Source: Ruminococcus gauvreauii (GTDB lineage Bacteria; Bacillota; Clostridia; Lachnospirales; Lachnospiraceae). Taken from it: a stretch of 64,000 nt of DNA. The stretch covers positions 3,968,001-4,032,000 of the forward strand of contig NZ_CP102290.1 in the NCBI RefSeq assembly GCF_025151995.1, given 5' to 3'. Shown here piece after piece: positions 44,631 through 54,635 of this stretch. The first letter of the stretch is position 1. Every line of letters begins with the position of its first letter. The notes under the pieces are model-generated. The model saw nothing but the letters and a program-made list of their open reading frames with translations, was not told where the DNA came from and did not search any database. A program made the position numbers and the translations under genes.

Positions 44631-46070
44631 ATGAAAGTGACAGGCAGGAAAAAAAAGCAGGTCATTGTTCTGATTATATGTCTTTTTCTTGCGGTTTTAC
44701 TTGGTATATCGCTGATCATATATATAAGAACGATAGAGAAAAATACTATGGGATACCGGATATCCGTCTATGGACTGGATATTTCAAAACTGCCTCTCGA
44801 GGAGGCGGCAGAAAAAATAGCAGACGAATTCGCGAAAACGAACGTTGTCTTTGAGGAGAATGGGAATGAGGTTTACAAGACGACGTTAAAAGATCTGGGA
44901 TATTCGCTGGATATGAAACACCTGCAGAGTGAACTGAAAGGAGTCAAGGAGCAAAGGGCGAAACAGAAGGGGTTTCTGATCAAGCCGAAAAAGGACTTTG
45001 AGATCAAATATACGATCAGCAGGGACGAGAAACAGGAGGCGGAAGCCCTGTCCGCCAGTCATTTTGATTCAATTGAACGAAAAGATTCTGTGGATGCCTA
45101 CATAACGTATGATGAAGAAAAAGGCGAATTTGTGATCGTAGATGACGTCCTGGGGAATCAGATCGATGAGGCGAAGCTGCTGGAATATGTCAACAGCGAA
45201 CTGGAAACAACATTCAGTCAGCATCTGCTGAACCGTACTGCCAAGATTACAGTCAGTGATCCTGTCTACAAAGAAGGGGTGACTGCTGAAAATCCGGAGC
45301 TCAACAGCAACCTGGAGGCATTGAATCAACAGCTGCAGCAGTATAGAAGCACGTCTGTCACCTATACATTCGGAGAGGCAACGGAAGTGCTGACCTCCGA
45401 GCAGATCGCCTCGTGGCTGACTGTGAATGATGACAACAGTATCAGCATCAACGAGGAAGCGGCGAGTGCCTTTGTAGCAGAATTGGCGGCAAATTATAAT
45501 ACCATCTATTTGCCGCGTTATTTCCAGACTTCCTATGGGAATGAGATCAAAATCAGCGGAAATGAGTATGGATTTCGGATTGACCAGGAGGCGGAACTGC
45601 AGCAGCTGCTGGAGGATCTGAAGAGCGGCACAGCCGTCCAGCGTGATCCAGTCTACAGCAAACAGGGAATGACCAGAAACGGCAAAGATGATCTGGCGGG
45701 CAGCTATATCGAAGTCAGTCTGGATAATCAGCATCTGTGGCTGTATAAGAATGGTTCTCTCGTCACAGAGACTGATATCGTGAGCGGCCTGCCGACAGAC
45801 GAGAGGGAGACATACCGGGGGGCATGGCCGATTGCCTATAAGGCGAGCCCATTCACACTGAGCAGTGACATTTACGGATATGAACAGAAAGTTACATATT
45901 GGATGCCTTTTGTATACGGGCAGGGGCTGCATGATGCGGACTGGCAGTCTGCGTTTGGAGGAGACCGCTACAAGACGAACGGAAGCCACGGGTGCATTAA
46001 TCTTCCCCCGGACCAGGCTAAGATCATTTATGATTCTATCGACGGCGGATATCCGATTATCATCTATTAA
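44631..46070 (+). CDS. L,D-transpeptidase (YkuD domain) with PG-binding domain
   Basis: 479 residues. An N-terminal membrane anchor (about 8-32) is followed by peptidoglycan-binding-type repeats (PG_binding_4, about 45-340) and a C-terminal YkuD domain from about 356. Its catalytic SHGCINL motif has C455. It would form 3-3 cross-links in the cell wall or attach proteins to it, outside the membrane. GGGAGGA ribosome site; a terminator follows. Confidence 0.9.
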   Translation: MKVTGRKKKQVIVLIICLFLAVLLGISLIIYIRTIEKNTMGYRISVYGLDISKLPLEEAAEKIADEFAKTNVVFEENGNEVYKTTLKDLGYSLDMKHLQSELKGVKEQRAKQKGFLIKPKKDFEIKYTISRDEKQEAEALSASHFDSIERKDSVDAYITYDEEKGEFVIVDDVLGNQIDEAKLLEYVNSELETTFSQHLLNRTAKITVSDPVYKEGVTAENPELNSNLEALNQQLQQYRSTSVTYTFGEATEVLTSEQIASWLTVNDDNSISINEEAASAFVAELAANYNTIYLPRYFQTSYGNEIKISGNEYGFRIDQEAELQQLLEDLKSGTAVQRDPVYSKQGMTRNGKDDLAGSYIEVSLDNQHLWLYKNGSLVTETDIVSGLPTDERETYRGAWPIAYKASPFTLSSDIYGYEQKVTYWMPFVYGQGLHDADWQSAFGGDRYKTNGSHGCINLPPDQAKIIYDSIDGGYPIIIY

Positions 46071-46105
46071 AATTCATATTTGTTTTTCATAAAAACAATT
46101 GTTGG

Positions 46106-46134
46106 AAACAGCCGGGGATAAACCGGCTGTTTTT
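46106..46134 (+). terminator. intrinsic terminator after the L,D-transpeptidase
   Basis: A 10-bp stem AAACAGCCGG / CCGGCTGTTT with a 7-nt loop and a TTTT tail. Confidence 0.9.
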
Positions 46135-46171
46135 CGATTCATAAAATTCCCTGTAGAAAATGTCTAATAGT

Positions 46172-46200
46172 TTGCACCTTCCGTCAGGCTATGATAAAAT
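46172..46200 (+). promoter_or_regulatory. sigma-A promoter of the solute-binding hybrid kinase
   Basis: TTGCAC (46172-46177), 17 bp, TAAAAT (46195-46200), about 60 bp before the start at 46260. Confidence 0.65.
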
Positions 46201-46259
46201 GAAACAATATAAAGCTCTTTAAAACGTGAAACGCGAACGGGAGGTTGCAAAAGACAATC

Positions 46260-49028
46260 ATGAAAAAATTTATAAAATTTCTGTCAGTCGTGACCGTAAT
46301 TTTAACGCTTACCGTGAGTGTGATACAAGTCTGGGCAGAGGAAGAGCGGAAGGTTGTCCGGGTAGCATTTCCGGAGGCCGCTGGACTTAATGAAACATAT
46401 GAGGATGGCACCCGCGGAGGGGTAGTGTATGAGTGGCTGACGGAGATTGCCAAGTATACAGGCTGGAAGTATGAGTTCATAGATGAGGTGCCGGAAGACC
46501 TGCTGGGTGAAACAGACGTGGAGAAATGGGATCTGATGGGAGGCATGTACTACAGGGATACACTTGCAGAAATCTATAATTATCCCCGATACAGTGCGGG
46601 ATTCAATTATTCCCTGCTGATTTACCGCAAAGATGATGAGAGCATTCAGAGCTTCGACCATACAACATTAAACGGCAAGAAAATCGGTGCCTATTCGAAA
46701 GCTGATGATAAGATCGAACGGCTGAAAAAATTCCTGCATTTTAACGGGATCCAGGCAGAAATCGTGACTTTTGATGATCTGGAGGAATATAAAAGATGCC
46801 TCAGTAATCCTGAAATTGATCTAATGCTGGGAAGCGATGTCTATATGACGGACGATTATAACGTGGCGGCAAAATTTGAATCGGAGCCGACGTATATCGT
46901 TACGTCAAAGACGGAGACCGGGTTGTGCAGGGAACTGAGCGAAGCGATGGAGTCAATCTATGCGGCAAATCCTGATTTTGCAAAAGAGCTGTACAGGAAA
47001 TACTATCCGGATGAGTACATTAATTCTATATCTTTCACCGCAGATGAAAAAAAATTCATTGAACAGAACGGACCTGTGAAAGTATCGGTTGTGAAAGGGA
47101 GATATCCTATCTGCTATGAACAGGACGGGGAAGATAAGGGTGCTGCACTGACCTCCATGGAGCTGATCGCCGGCAGAACCGGACTGACCTTTGAATTTGT
47201 CCACGCAGATAACTATGAGCAGGCCATTGAGATGGTAAAGGACGGAAGAGCAGATATATTTAATGGATTCATGGAAAGCGAGTATTCAGCGCAGGAGCTG
47301 GAAGTGATTCGTACTGCCAGTTATGCGTCACTGAATTCTGTGATTTTAAGGAATAAGAACAGTTATGACCGTGACGAAGGAAAGGTGATGGCCCTTCCCA
47401 GAGACCATACGCTGAAGACATGGGGAAAGAAGGATACAATTCGGTATTATTCCTCCTATAAGGAGTGCCTGGAAGCTGTCAATGGAGGGGAAGCCGATTA
47501 CACGAAGATTCCCACCGCATTTATGGAAGGCATGTATGCAGAAGATTACTATACGAATATCGTTCTGGCTGCAGACACGGATATGAATGAGGAGCTCTCC
47601 ATAGCGATGGATGATACACCGGTGAATGTGCCTCTGTATTCGGTGCTGAGCAAGGCAATCAACAATTTATCTGATGAGGAGAAGTCAAATATCATCGGCC
47701 AGAATACACTTGGAAGGCGAAAGAGCACCGCTACTTTAAAAACGTTATTGTACACGAACCCTGTTCTTGTGGTCGGCATCTGTGTGGGAATCATCCTGCT
47801 TTTTTCTGTGATTGTTATTCTTGTGATTTCCTATCGCTCCCGGGTGAAAATCATGAAAATGCAGCTGGAAAAGGCGGAGGAGACGAGTAAGGCCAAATCC
47901 GATTTTCTGTCCAGGATGAGTCATGAGATACGGACTCCGATGAATGCGATTATCGGCATGACCGGTCTGACGAAAATGCAGAGAGAAGTGCCGGATGGGA
48001 TCAGGAAGAATCTGGAGCAGATCGATGCCTCTGCAAAATTCCTGTTGTCACTGCTCAATGATGTTCTGGATATGTCGAAGATTGACAGTCAGAAGATGCA
48101 GATGGAGGTCGCTCCATTTGATATGAACAGTGTGTTGTCACAGATGAATCATATGTTTCAGGCACTGGTTAAGAGCAGGCAGATGAAGTTTTTTATAACG
48201 TGTGATCTGAAGGAGACGATGTTCGAAGGTGATAAGATGCGTCTGCAGCAGGTACTTACCAATCTGTTGTCTAACGCCTGCAAGTTTACGGAAGACGGCG
48301 GTACGATCGAGCTGACCGTGAGACAGGAAGACAGTCATTCCCGATCAGCCGTCCTGTATTTTTCGGTTAGAGATACAGGAATTGGCATCCGTGAGGAGGA
48401 CAGAGAACGTATTTTCAATGCTTTTGAACAGGCGAAGGTCAACCAGAGGACTGCAAACGGTACGGGACTCGGGCTTGCGATCAGCGCCAGCCTGGTCCGG
48501 CTGATGGGCGGTGAACTCAGGGTGGACAGCCAGCCGGGGGTTGGATCCCTCTTTTTCTTCACGCTGCATATGCCCGTTTATGCCGGACAGATTCCCGAAC
48601 AAGAAGAACAGAAAGGTGTATCGGGCTATTCACTCGAAGGACTTCAAGTACTTCTGGCAGAGGATAATGATATCAATGCAGATATTGCGAAAGAAATTTT
48701 GGAATTACAGGGGGTAAAGGTTATCAGGGCTCAGAATGGAAAAATAGCCGCAGATATCTTCGAGCGGAGCCTGCCGGGAAGTTTCGATGCGATTCTTATG
48801 GATATTAACATGCCGGTCATGAACGGCCTGGATGCCGCATCGGCAATCCGTGTGATGTCCCGGCCTGATGCAGAATCGGTCCCCATCCTTGCGATGACGG
48901 CGAACACATTCCAGGAAGACAGGGATAAGGCAAAAGCCGCAGGTATGACCGGATTTTTATCCAAGCCGTTCGAGGTGGAACAGCTTTATGAGGTTCTGGC
49001 AGATGCAACCGGACGGTCAAATGCCTGA
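46260..49028 (+). CDS. hybrid histidine kinase with two extracytoplasmic solute-binding domains
   Basis: 922 residues from ATG 46260 (MKKFIKFL); a TTG at 46245 sits too close to GGGAGG. A signal peptide is followed by two SBP_bac_3-type domains (about 28-245 and 260-485), one membrane helix (about 500-522), HisKA with H555 (RMSHEIRTP), HATPase_c with DTGIGI and GTGLGL, and a receiver with D848. The layout resembles BvgS-type sensors that bind amino acids or other small solutes outside the cell. It stands alone upstream of a sugar ABC operon, but a link to it is unproven. Confidence 0.88.
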   Translation: MKKFIKFLSVVTVILTLTVSVIQVWAEEERKVVRVAFPEAAGLNETYEDGTRGGVVYEWLTEIAKYTGWKYEFIDEVPEDLLGETDVEKWDLMGGMYYRDTLAEIYNYPRYSAGFNYSLLIYRKDDESIQSFDHTTLNGKKIGAYSKADDKIERLKKFLHFNGIQAEIVTFDDLEEYKRCLSNPEIDLMLGSDVYMTDDYNVAAKFESEPTYIVTSKTETGLCRELSEAMESIYAANPDFAKELYRKYYPDEYINSISFTADEKKFIEQNGPVKVSVVKGRYPICYEQDGEDKGAALTSMELIAGRTGLTFEFVHADNYEQAIEMVKDGRADIFNGFMESEYSAQELEVIRTASYASLNSVILRNKNSYDRDEGKVMALPRDHTLKTWGKKDTIRYYSSYKECLEAVNGGEADYTKIPTAFMEGMYAEDYYTNIVLAADTDMNEELSIAMDDTPVNVPLYSVLSKAINNLSDEEKSNIIGQNTLGRRKSTATLKTLLYTNPVLVVGICVGIILLFSVIVILVISYRSRVKIMKMQLEKAEETSKAKSDFLSRMSHEIRTPMNAIIGMTGLTKMQREVPDGIRKNLEQIDASAKFLLSLLNDVLDMSKIDSQKMQMEVAPFDMNSVLSQMNHMFQALVKSRQMKFFITCDLKETMFEGDKMRLQQVLTNLLSNACKFTEDGGTIELTVRQEDSHSRSAVLYFSVRDTGIGIREEDRERIFNAFEQAKVNQRTANGTGLGLAISASLVRLMGGELRVDSQPGVGSLFFFTLHMPVYAGQIPEQEEQKGVSGYSLEGLQVLLAEDNDINADIAKEILELQGVKVIRAQNGKIAADIFERSLPGSFDAILMDINMPVMNGLDAASAIRVMSRPDAESVPILAMTANTFQEDRDKAKAAGMTGFLSKPFEVEQLYEVLADATGRSNA

Positions 49029-49053
49029 TTTTTAAAATACAGCAAGTAAAATC

Positions 49054-49083
49054 AAGCGGCAGGGCAAATGTCTCTGCCGCTTT
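49054..49083 (+). terminator. intrinsic terminator after the hybrid kinase
   Basis: A 9-bp stem AAGCGGCAG / CTGCCGCTT with an 11-nt loop and a short T-rich tail. Confidence 0.75.
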
Positions 49084-49110
49084 CATGTTGCAGAAGAAGT
49101 AAAAAAAGTC

Positions 49111-49130
49111 CACTTTTTATCAAAAAAGTG
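49111..49130. promoter_or_regulatory. inverted repeat CACTTTTT-N4-AAAAAGTG upstream of the sugar ABC operon
   Basis: Perfect 8-bp arms about 110 bp before the solute-binding protein gene. Further GTGAG ... CTCAC half-sites follow to about 49150. No consensus -35 is seen with the TATATT downstream, which fits activator-dependent transcription, perhaps by the YesN-type regulator at 53005 (inference). Confidence 0.45.
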
Positions 49131-49239
49131 AGTGTTATATTTTCACCTCACATGATAAGATTCTTTATGTCAAATGGTGATCGCGATACCAAAGAAAATC
49201 AAAAAAATGAAAACGAATCGAATATTTGGGAGGTATAGG

Positions 49240-50295
49240 ATGAAAAAGAAGTATATTAGCATTTTATGTGCACTCGCTTTAACGGCAACAATGCTGGCAG
49301 GATGCGGCGGTAAAGAGGATTCTTCTTCAACTGCATCAACGGATACAGCATCGACTGATAAAGCTTCTGAGGATACATCTGGAGATGATGCCGCAGACAA
49401 AGACACCGGTGACGCGTCAGATAAAGAGATCAAAGTCGGATTCGTCGTTAAATCCCTGGCGGACCAGTACTGGATTCTTGTAAAAGCCGGCGCTGAGGCA
49501 ACGGCAAAAGAAAATAATGTGGACCTTACCTTCATCGCTCCGAACTCAGAGAGTGACGTGGCAAAACAGGTGGAGAACATTGAGACACTGGTAGCAGCAG
49601 GCGTGGATGTGCTCTGTGTTGCTCCTTCCAATGATGAGACGGTACTTCCGGCATTGCAGAATGCAGTTGATGCCGGAATCAAGGTTATCGCTGTAGATAC
49701 CGATTCTTCTCTTCCGGATAAAGTATCCTTTATCGGAACAGGTAATGAAAGTGCAGCGAAAGAAGGCGCATTGTGGGCTGGCGAACAGGTTGGCGAAGGT
49801 GCAAAAGCAATCATCCTGCGAGGACGTCTCGGAGATGCCACACACGATGCCAGAGAAGCCGGAATCAAAGCCGGTCTGGAAGAAGCAGGCGTAGAAGTAC
49901 TGGAATCTCAGGCAGCTGATTCAACAGAAGAAAAAGGTATGAGTGTCAGTGAAAACCTGCTCCAGAAATATCCGGACGCAGATCTGATCATCACAACAGC
50001 CGATTCTATGGCGACCGGCGCATACAACGCAGTTGTTGCTGCTGGAACAGATACAAAGGTCTATGGATTTGACGGAACCATTCCTGTCAGTGAAAAAGTT
50101 GCTGCTGGCGAGATGCTGGGAACTACCGCACAGGCTCCATATGACATGGGTGTACTCGGAATTGAAACTGCAATCAAGATCATGAACGGCGAAGAAGTAG
50201 ACGCTGTCATCGATTCCGGACAGAAGATCATCACTGCAGAGAATGCAGAAGAATTTAAAGCAGATCTGGAAGCAAAGGTGAAATCAGCAGAATAA
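49240..50295 (+). CDS. sugar ABC transporter substrate-binding lipoprotein (RbsB-like)
   Basis: 351 residues from ATG 49240, behind GGGAGGT; the longer frame to 49174 has no site. The lipobox LAGC gives lipidation at C22, followed by a Ser/Thr/Asp-rich linker. The periplasmic-binding fold of the ribose/galactose class (Peripla_BP_4) follows, with KVGFVVKSLADQYW and DVLCVAPSNDET. It delivers a monosaccharide to the following ATPase and permease. The sugar cannot be named from sequence. Confidence 0.88.
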   Translation: MKKKYISILCALALTATMLAGCGGKEDSSSTASTDTASTDKASEDTSGDDAADKDTGDASDKEIKVGFVVKSLADQYWILVKAGAEATAKENNVDLTFIAPNSESDVAKQVENIETLVAAGVDVLCVAPSNDETVLPALQNAVDAGIKVIAVDTDSSLPDKVSFIGTGNESAAKEGALWAGEQVGEGAKAIILRGRLGDATHDAREAGIKAGLEEAGVEVLESQAADSTEEKGMSVSENLLQKYPDADLIITTADSMATGAYNAVVAAGTDTKVYGFDGTIPVSEKVAAGEMLGTTAQAPYDMGVLGIETAIKIMNGEEVDAVIDSGQKIITAENAEEFKADLEAKVKSAE

Positions 50296-50317
50296 GCGTT
50301 CGCAGAATGTCGTTTCG

Positions 50318-50355
50318 TATTACGTCCATCGAGCTTTTGCTCCCTGGACGTAATA
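50318..50355 (+). promoter_or_regulatory. intercistronic stem-loop between binding protein and ATPase genes
   Basis: Arms TATTACGTCCA and TGGACGTAATA (11 bp), with an inner GAGC-TTTT-GCTC stem and no U-tract. Such structures often stabilise the mRNA of the abundant binding protein or attenuate transcription of the genes downstream. Confidence 0.7.
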
Positions 50356-50382
50356 TCTTAGAAGAGGAGGGTGGTTATAAGC

Positions 50383-51882
50383 ATGGGCGAAGTAATCATG
50401 GAATTACAGAATGTTACCAAATACTTTCCTGGCGTTATTGCATTGAATGATATGTCCTTTCAGATCAGAACCGGTGAAGTACATGGTTTGATCGGTGAAA
50501 ACGGTGCCGGCAAATCCACGCTGATCAAAGTATTTACGGGTGTCAATCAGCCGGAAAAAGGAAAGATTATCATAGACGGCAAAGAGGTAGTGCTGTCGAA
50601 TCCCAATATTGCGAAAAAATACGGGGTAGGATGTATTTATCAGGAACTGAATATTGTACCGGATTTAAGTATTACAGACAATTTGTTTATCAATTATTAT
50701 AAGAAAAAAGGAGTCCTTCTGGACTATAATTATATGCATAAAAAAGCGGCGGAGATCATGGAACAGCTGGGTCAGAAGATCGATCCCCGCACACTCTGCG
50801 GAAAGCTCGGACTTGGCGTTCAGCAGATGGTTGAAATTGGAAAGTCGATTCTGTCAGACGCTCGTCTTATTATCATGGATGAGCCGACATCATCACTGTC
50901 TGCAAATGAAGTAATCCAGCTGATGAAAACAATCAATATCCTGAGAGACAAGGGAATCGCGATTGTCTTTGTATCACATAAACTGGAAGAAATCTTTGAG
51001 ATCTGTGACTGCATCACCGTTATGAGGGATGGACAGCACATCAGTACAAAACCGGTGAAGCAGGTGACAAATGACAGTCTGATAGCGGACATGGTCGGCA
51101 GAAGCCTGGATGATCTGTTTCCAAAAGAAATCTTTCCGCAGGGTGAAGAATTTCTACGGGTAGAGAACTTTAACAGTGTCGGTGTGTTGAGAAACGTAAG
51201 TTTCAAAGCGTACGCCGGACAGGTACTGGGATTTGCCGGGCTGGTAGGCGCGGGAAGAACAGAGACCATGCGTGCTCTGTTCGGCGCAGATCCGAAGGAC
51301 ACCGGTGATATCTACATTAAAGGGAAAAAGACCAGTATTCATTCTCCAAAAGATGCGATTCACCATAAGATCGCCTTTCTGACGGAAGACAGAAAAGGTG
51401 AGGGCCTGATTCTGGATGCATCTGTGAAAAACAATCTTTTTCTTGCAACGATCGATAAAGATACAAGGCACGGATTCCTGGATCAGAAGAAATATCAGAA
51501 GATTGGGCAGGAGAATGTCGAGACGTATAAGATAAAAACGCCGACACTCGAGACACCCGCAGGAACACTGTCAGGCGGTAACCAGCAGAAGGTGGTAATT
51601 GCCAAGTGGGTCAATACGGATGCGGATATTTATATCTTTGACGAACCGACAAGAGGTATCGATGTCGGTGCCAAGATTGAGGTATATCATGTTATGAACA
51701 AGCTCTGCAGAGAAGGGAAATGTGTCATCATGATATCTTCAGAACTTCCGGAAATCCTTGGCATGAGCGACCGCGTGATCGTAATGCGGGAGGGAAAAGT
51801 CATGGGCGAACTGGACAGAAACTCTGAGCATTTCAATCAGGAATCGATTATGAAAGCTGCATGGGGAGGGAATCTATCATGA
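50383..51882 (+). CDS. sugar ABC transporter ATPase with two ABC domains (RbsA/MglA type)
   Basis: 499 residues from ATG 50383. The first domain has Walker A GENGAGKST and Walker B IIMDEPTSSL. The second has the usual RbsA-type degenerate P-loop GLVGAGRTE, the signature LSGGNQQK and FDEPTRGIDVG. It energises uptake with the RbsC-like permease, whose ATG overlaps its stop (ATGA). Compare the catalytically empty homologue at 55688. Confidence 0.92.
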   Translation: MGEVIMELQNVTKYFPGVIALNDMSFQIRTGEVHGLIGENGAGKSTLIKVFTGVNQPEKGKIIIDGKEVVLSNPNIAKKYGVGCIYQELNIVPDLSITDNLFINYYKKKGVLLDYNYMHKKAAEIMEQLGQKIDPRTLCGKLGLGVQQMVEIGKSILSDARLIIMDEPTSSLSANEVIQLMKTINILRDKGIAIVFVSHKLEEIFEICDCITVMRDGQHISTKPVKQVTNDSLIADMVGRSLDDLFPKEIFPQGEEFLRVENFNSVGVLRNVSFKAYAGQVLGFAGLVGAGRTETMRALFGADPKDTGDIYIKGKKTSIHSPKDAIHHKIAFLTEDRKGEGLILDASVKNNLFLATIDKDTRHGFLDQKKYQKIGQENVETYKIKTPTLETPAGTLSGGNQQKVVIAKWVNTDADIYIFDEPTRGIDVGAKIEVYHVMNKLCREGKCVIMISSELPEILGMSDRVIVMREGKVMGELDRNSEHFNQESIMKAAWGGNLS

Positions 51883-52886
51883 AAGAAAATAAAAGCAATG
51901 TAAAAGAATTTATCGGAAAATTAGGACCGCTGCTGGCACTTGTTGTTGTATGCATCGGGCTCGCGATCGCAACTGAGGGAAGGTTCCTTGCCTTTGCCAA
52001 TATCATGAACATTTTGCGTCAGACACCGATCATCGCACTGATGGCAGTCGGTATGCTGTGTGTTATCCTGCTCGGAGGAATCGACCTCTCCGCCGGATCA
52101 CTGCTCGCAATCTCGATCTGCTGCTCCGGTGTGGTGATGCAGAAATTCAATATTCAGAATCCGCTGATTCTGATCCTTGTGTGTCTCGTTGTGGGAACAC
52201 TTGCAGGAGCATTCAACGGTGTTCTTCTGACGAAACTGCATCTGCCGCATCCGTTTATCGCAACGCTCGGCATGAAAAACGTCTGCCGTGGTCTGGCACT
52301 GCTGATCACAGGGGCTACTGCAATCGCAGGTTTCCCGAAAGGCGTTACCTTTGTAGGTGTTACGAATGTGGGCAAGATTCCGCTTTCCTTTATTATGACA
52401 ATTGTTCTTTACATAGTGATGCATATCTTCCTGACAAGAACCGGCCTTGGCCGTAAGATCTTCTCATTCGGAGGAAATTCCGAGGCGGCAAGACTTGCAG
52501 GAATCAACACAGACCGTGTCCAGATCTTCTGCTACGCAACTTCCGGTTTCTTCTGTGCAGTTGCCGGTATTGTGTACATGGGACGACTGAATTCAGCAGT
52601 TCCGCTGGCTTCGCTGGAAGGTGACCTGGATGCAATCGCTTCCTGTATCATCGGCGGCGCTTCTTTCCTCGGCGGAAAAGGTAATGTCTGGGGTACATTA
52701 GTCGGAGCCATGATGATTGCCGTTATCCGTAACGGATGTGACCTCATTGGTGTATCTTCGGATTTACAGCAGATCGTTATCGGCGCTGTCATTGTCATTG
52801 CGGTATTTATCGACGTACTGCGCGGACAGATGGATGCAAAAGCAAAACGTCTTGCAATTGCAAAAAGTCTGGAAGCTGCTTCCTAA
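51879..52886 (+). CDS. sugar ABC transporter permease (RbsC-like)
   Basis: 335 residues with about nine to ten membrane segments. It has the BPD_transp_2 pattern LLGGIDLSAGSLLA and GKGNVWGTLVGAMMIAVIRN near the end. Start at ATG 51879, behind GGGGAGGG, overlapping the ATPase stop by 4 bp; the earlier frame to 51861 has no site. A terminator follows. Confidence 0.9.
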   Translation: MKENKSNVKEFIGKLGPLLALVVVCIGLAIATEGRFLAFANIMNILRQTPIIALMAVGMLCVILLGGIDLSAGSLLAISICCSGVVMQKFNIQNPLILILVCLVVGTLAGAFNGVLLTKLHLPHPFIATLGMKNVCRGLALLITGATAIAGFPKGVTFVGVTNVGKIPLSFIMTIVLYIVMHIFLTRTGLGRKIFSFGGNSEAARLAGINTDRVQIFCYATSGFFCAVAGIVYMGRLNSAVPLASLEGDLDAIASCIIGGASFLGGKGNVWGTLVGAMMIAVIRNGCDLIGVSSDLQQIVIGAVIVIAVFIDVLRGQMDAKAKRLAIAKSLEAAS

Positions 52887-52905
52887 TACTCTTTAAACTC
52901 TCTTC

Positions 52906-52950
52906 AAAACAGGAGGAAAGCTGCGAAAACAGTTTTCCTTCTGTTTTTTA
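52906..52950 (+). terminator. intrinsic terminator after the sugar ABC operon
   Basis: A 14-bp stem with one mismatch (arms 52906-52919 and 52934-52947) and a T-run. A TATAAT at 52962-52967 just beyond probably starts the YesN/YesM transcript, though its -35 is poor. Confidence 0.8.
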
Positions 52951-53004
52951 TGAAAATATAGTATAATTGGAACAGTACATGAAATTCATGGGAAGGAAGA
53001 AAAA

Positions 53005-54624
53005 ATGAAAGTTTTAATAGCAGACGATGAGATTGGAATCTGCCGGCTGATACAATGTCTTGTAGACTGGGAAGCACTGGGACTTGAAATTTTGAATATT
53101 GTACACAACGGATGGGAAGCTCTGAAGGTGATCGAGACGGACAAGCCCGACATCGTAATCACAGATGTCTGCATGCCGGAATATAACGGAATCGATATCA
53201 TTAAAAGAGTGAAGAGCACGAATTCCGATATGAAATTCATTGTCATCAGCGGATACCGGGAATTTGAATATGCCAGGGATGCCCTGAAGTATGGTGCGGA
53301 AGATTATCTTCTGAAGCCGATCAAGAAAGATGAGCTGACCGCTGCGCTGCTGCGTATCATTGACGCCGAGGATCAGAAACGTCAGACAGTACAGGAGCAG
53401 ACGAGGTTGAAACAGTATGTGGAGACAACCGCTATCAAGCTGCGCGAGGAATTTGTGAATCACCTTCTTTTTCAGTCTGCGGATCCTTCACATCTTACTT
53501 TGACGTACTGCAGTGAAAAACTGCATCGTGATTTTGTCAAAAAATATTTTATATGTATCGCGATGAAGGCCGATCTTCCCGAGGAACGTTTTTCATTTGA
53601 AGAAGTAAAGGATTTCTTTCAGAAAAAAGCGGGAGTTACACTGGAAAATAATCTGAAAGAGGATCAGTATGTGTGCTGCTTTGGGCTGTATGAGGATATC
53701 CTGCTGGCGGTTATCAATTTTGATGATTCCGGGAGAGAAGAAATCAACGAGCATTTCAGGACGGTGATCTTTGAGCTGCGCGAAATGATCAAAATACCGA
53801 CATCTCTCTGTCATATTTCGATCGGTAAGGGAAATGTGACGGATACACTCAAAGAACTGCCGGTCTCCATGCATCAGGCTTACTATGCGCTGATGGAACG
53901 GATATTAAAGGAGACGGACAGCGGGATCTATGAATGCCCGGAGAAACTGACGGATGAAAACCGAAGTCATTTCGTCAACTATACATTTCAGAAAGTCCTG
54001 TTTCAGGCTCTTGAAAATACCGATTACGACGGAGCCTGCTCCCTGCTTGAGGGTGTCATGATGAAGCTGAAAGCTGAAGAGGACCTGACAGGATATAAAA
54101 TTCTGGAAACTTTTCGTGAGGTCTACACCATCGTCTTCACGGGAATGAATGCGAAATTTTCAAAGGATGAGATCGAGGAGTGGAAAGCAAAAGTAAATGA
54201 ATGCCTGCACAACAGCTGCCGCATGGAGCAGATGTCAAATGACCTGCGGCAGTTTCTCGAACAGGTATTTGCCAGGCTGAAAGAAAAGCAGGAGAGTATC
54301 AGCCGCAAACCGATCCGTGAGGCGAGAGAATACATTGCCAGACATTTCAAGGAAGACATCGATCTGGAACAGGTGAGCTGCATCGTCGGGTTTAATTCAT
54401 CTTACTTTTCGAGACTCTTTAAAAAGGAAACCGGTAAAAATTTCGTGGAATATCTGACGGAGCTGCGGATGCTGGAAGCACAGCAGCTGTTGTCGGAGAC
54501 AGATAAATCCATCGCGGAGATCGCGGAAGAAGTCGGGTACACCGATGACAAATATTTTTCAAGAGCATTTAAGAAATACAGCGGACTGAAGCCGAAAGAC
54601 TATCGCAAACTATATATTATGTAG
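53005..54624 (+). CDS. YesN-type response regulator with AraC DNA-binding domain
   Basis: 539 residues. The receiver (1-120) has ADDE and phospho-acceptor D54. A long middle region of unknown fold (about 130-425) leads to a C-terminal AraC/XylS double HTH (about 435-539; YIARHFKEDIDLEQVSCIVG, FNSSYFSRLFKKETGKNF, EVGYTDDKYFSRAFKKYSG). It is expected to activate carbohydrate transport genes when phosphorylated by the adjacent kinase. Confidence 0.92.
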   Translation: MKVLIADDEIGICRLIQCLVDWEALGLEILNIVHNGWEALKVIETDKPDIVITDVCMPEYNGIDIIKRVKSTNSDMKFIVISGYREFEYARDALKYGAEDYLLKPIKKDELTAALLRIIDAEDQKRQTVQEQTRLKQYVETTAIKLREEFVNHLLFQSADPSHLTLTYCSEKLHRDFVKKYFICIAMKADLPEERFSFEEVKDFFQKKAGVTLENNLKEDQYVCCFGLYEDILLAVINFDDSGREEINEHFRTVIFELREMIKIPTSLCHISIGKGNVTDTLKELPVSMHQAYYALMERILKETDSGIYECPEKLTDENRSHFVNYTFQKVLFQALENTDYDGACSLLEGVMMKLKAEEDLTGYKILETFREVYTIVFTGMNAKFSKDEIEEWKAKVNECLHNSCRMEQMSNDLRQFLEQVFARLKEKQESISRKPIREAREYIARHFKEDIDLEQVSCIVGFNSSYFSRLFKKETGKNFVEYLTELRMLEAQQLLSETDKSIAEIAEEVGYTDDKYFSRAFKKYSGLKPKDYRKLYIM

Positions 54625-54635
54625 CAGGAGTTTAT

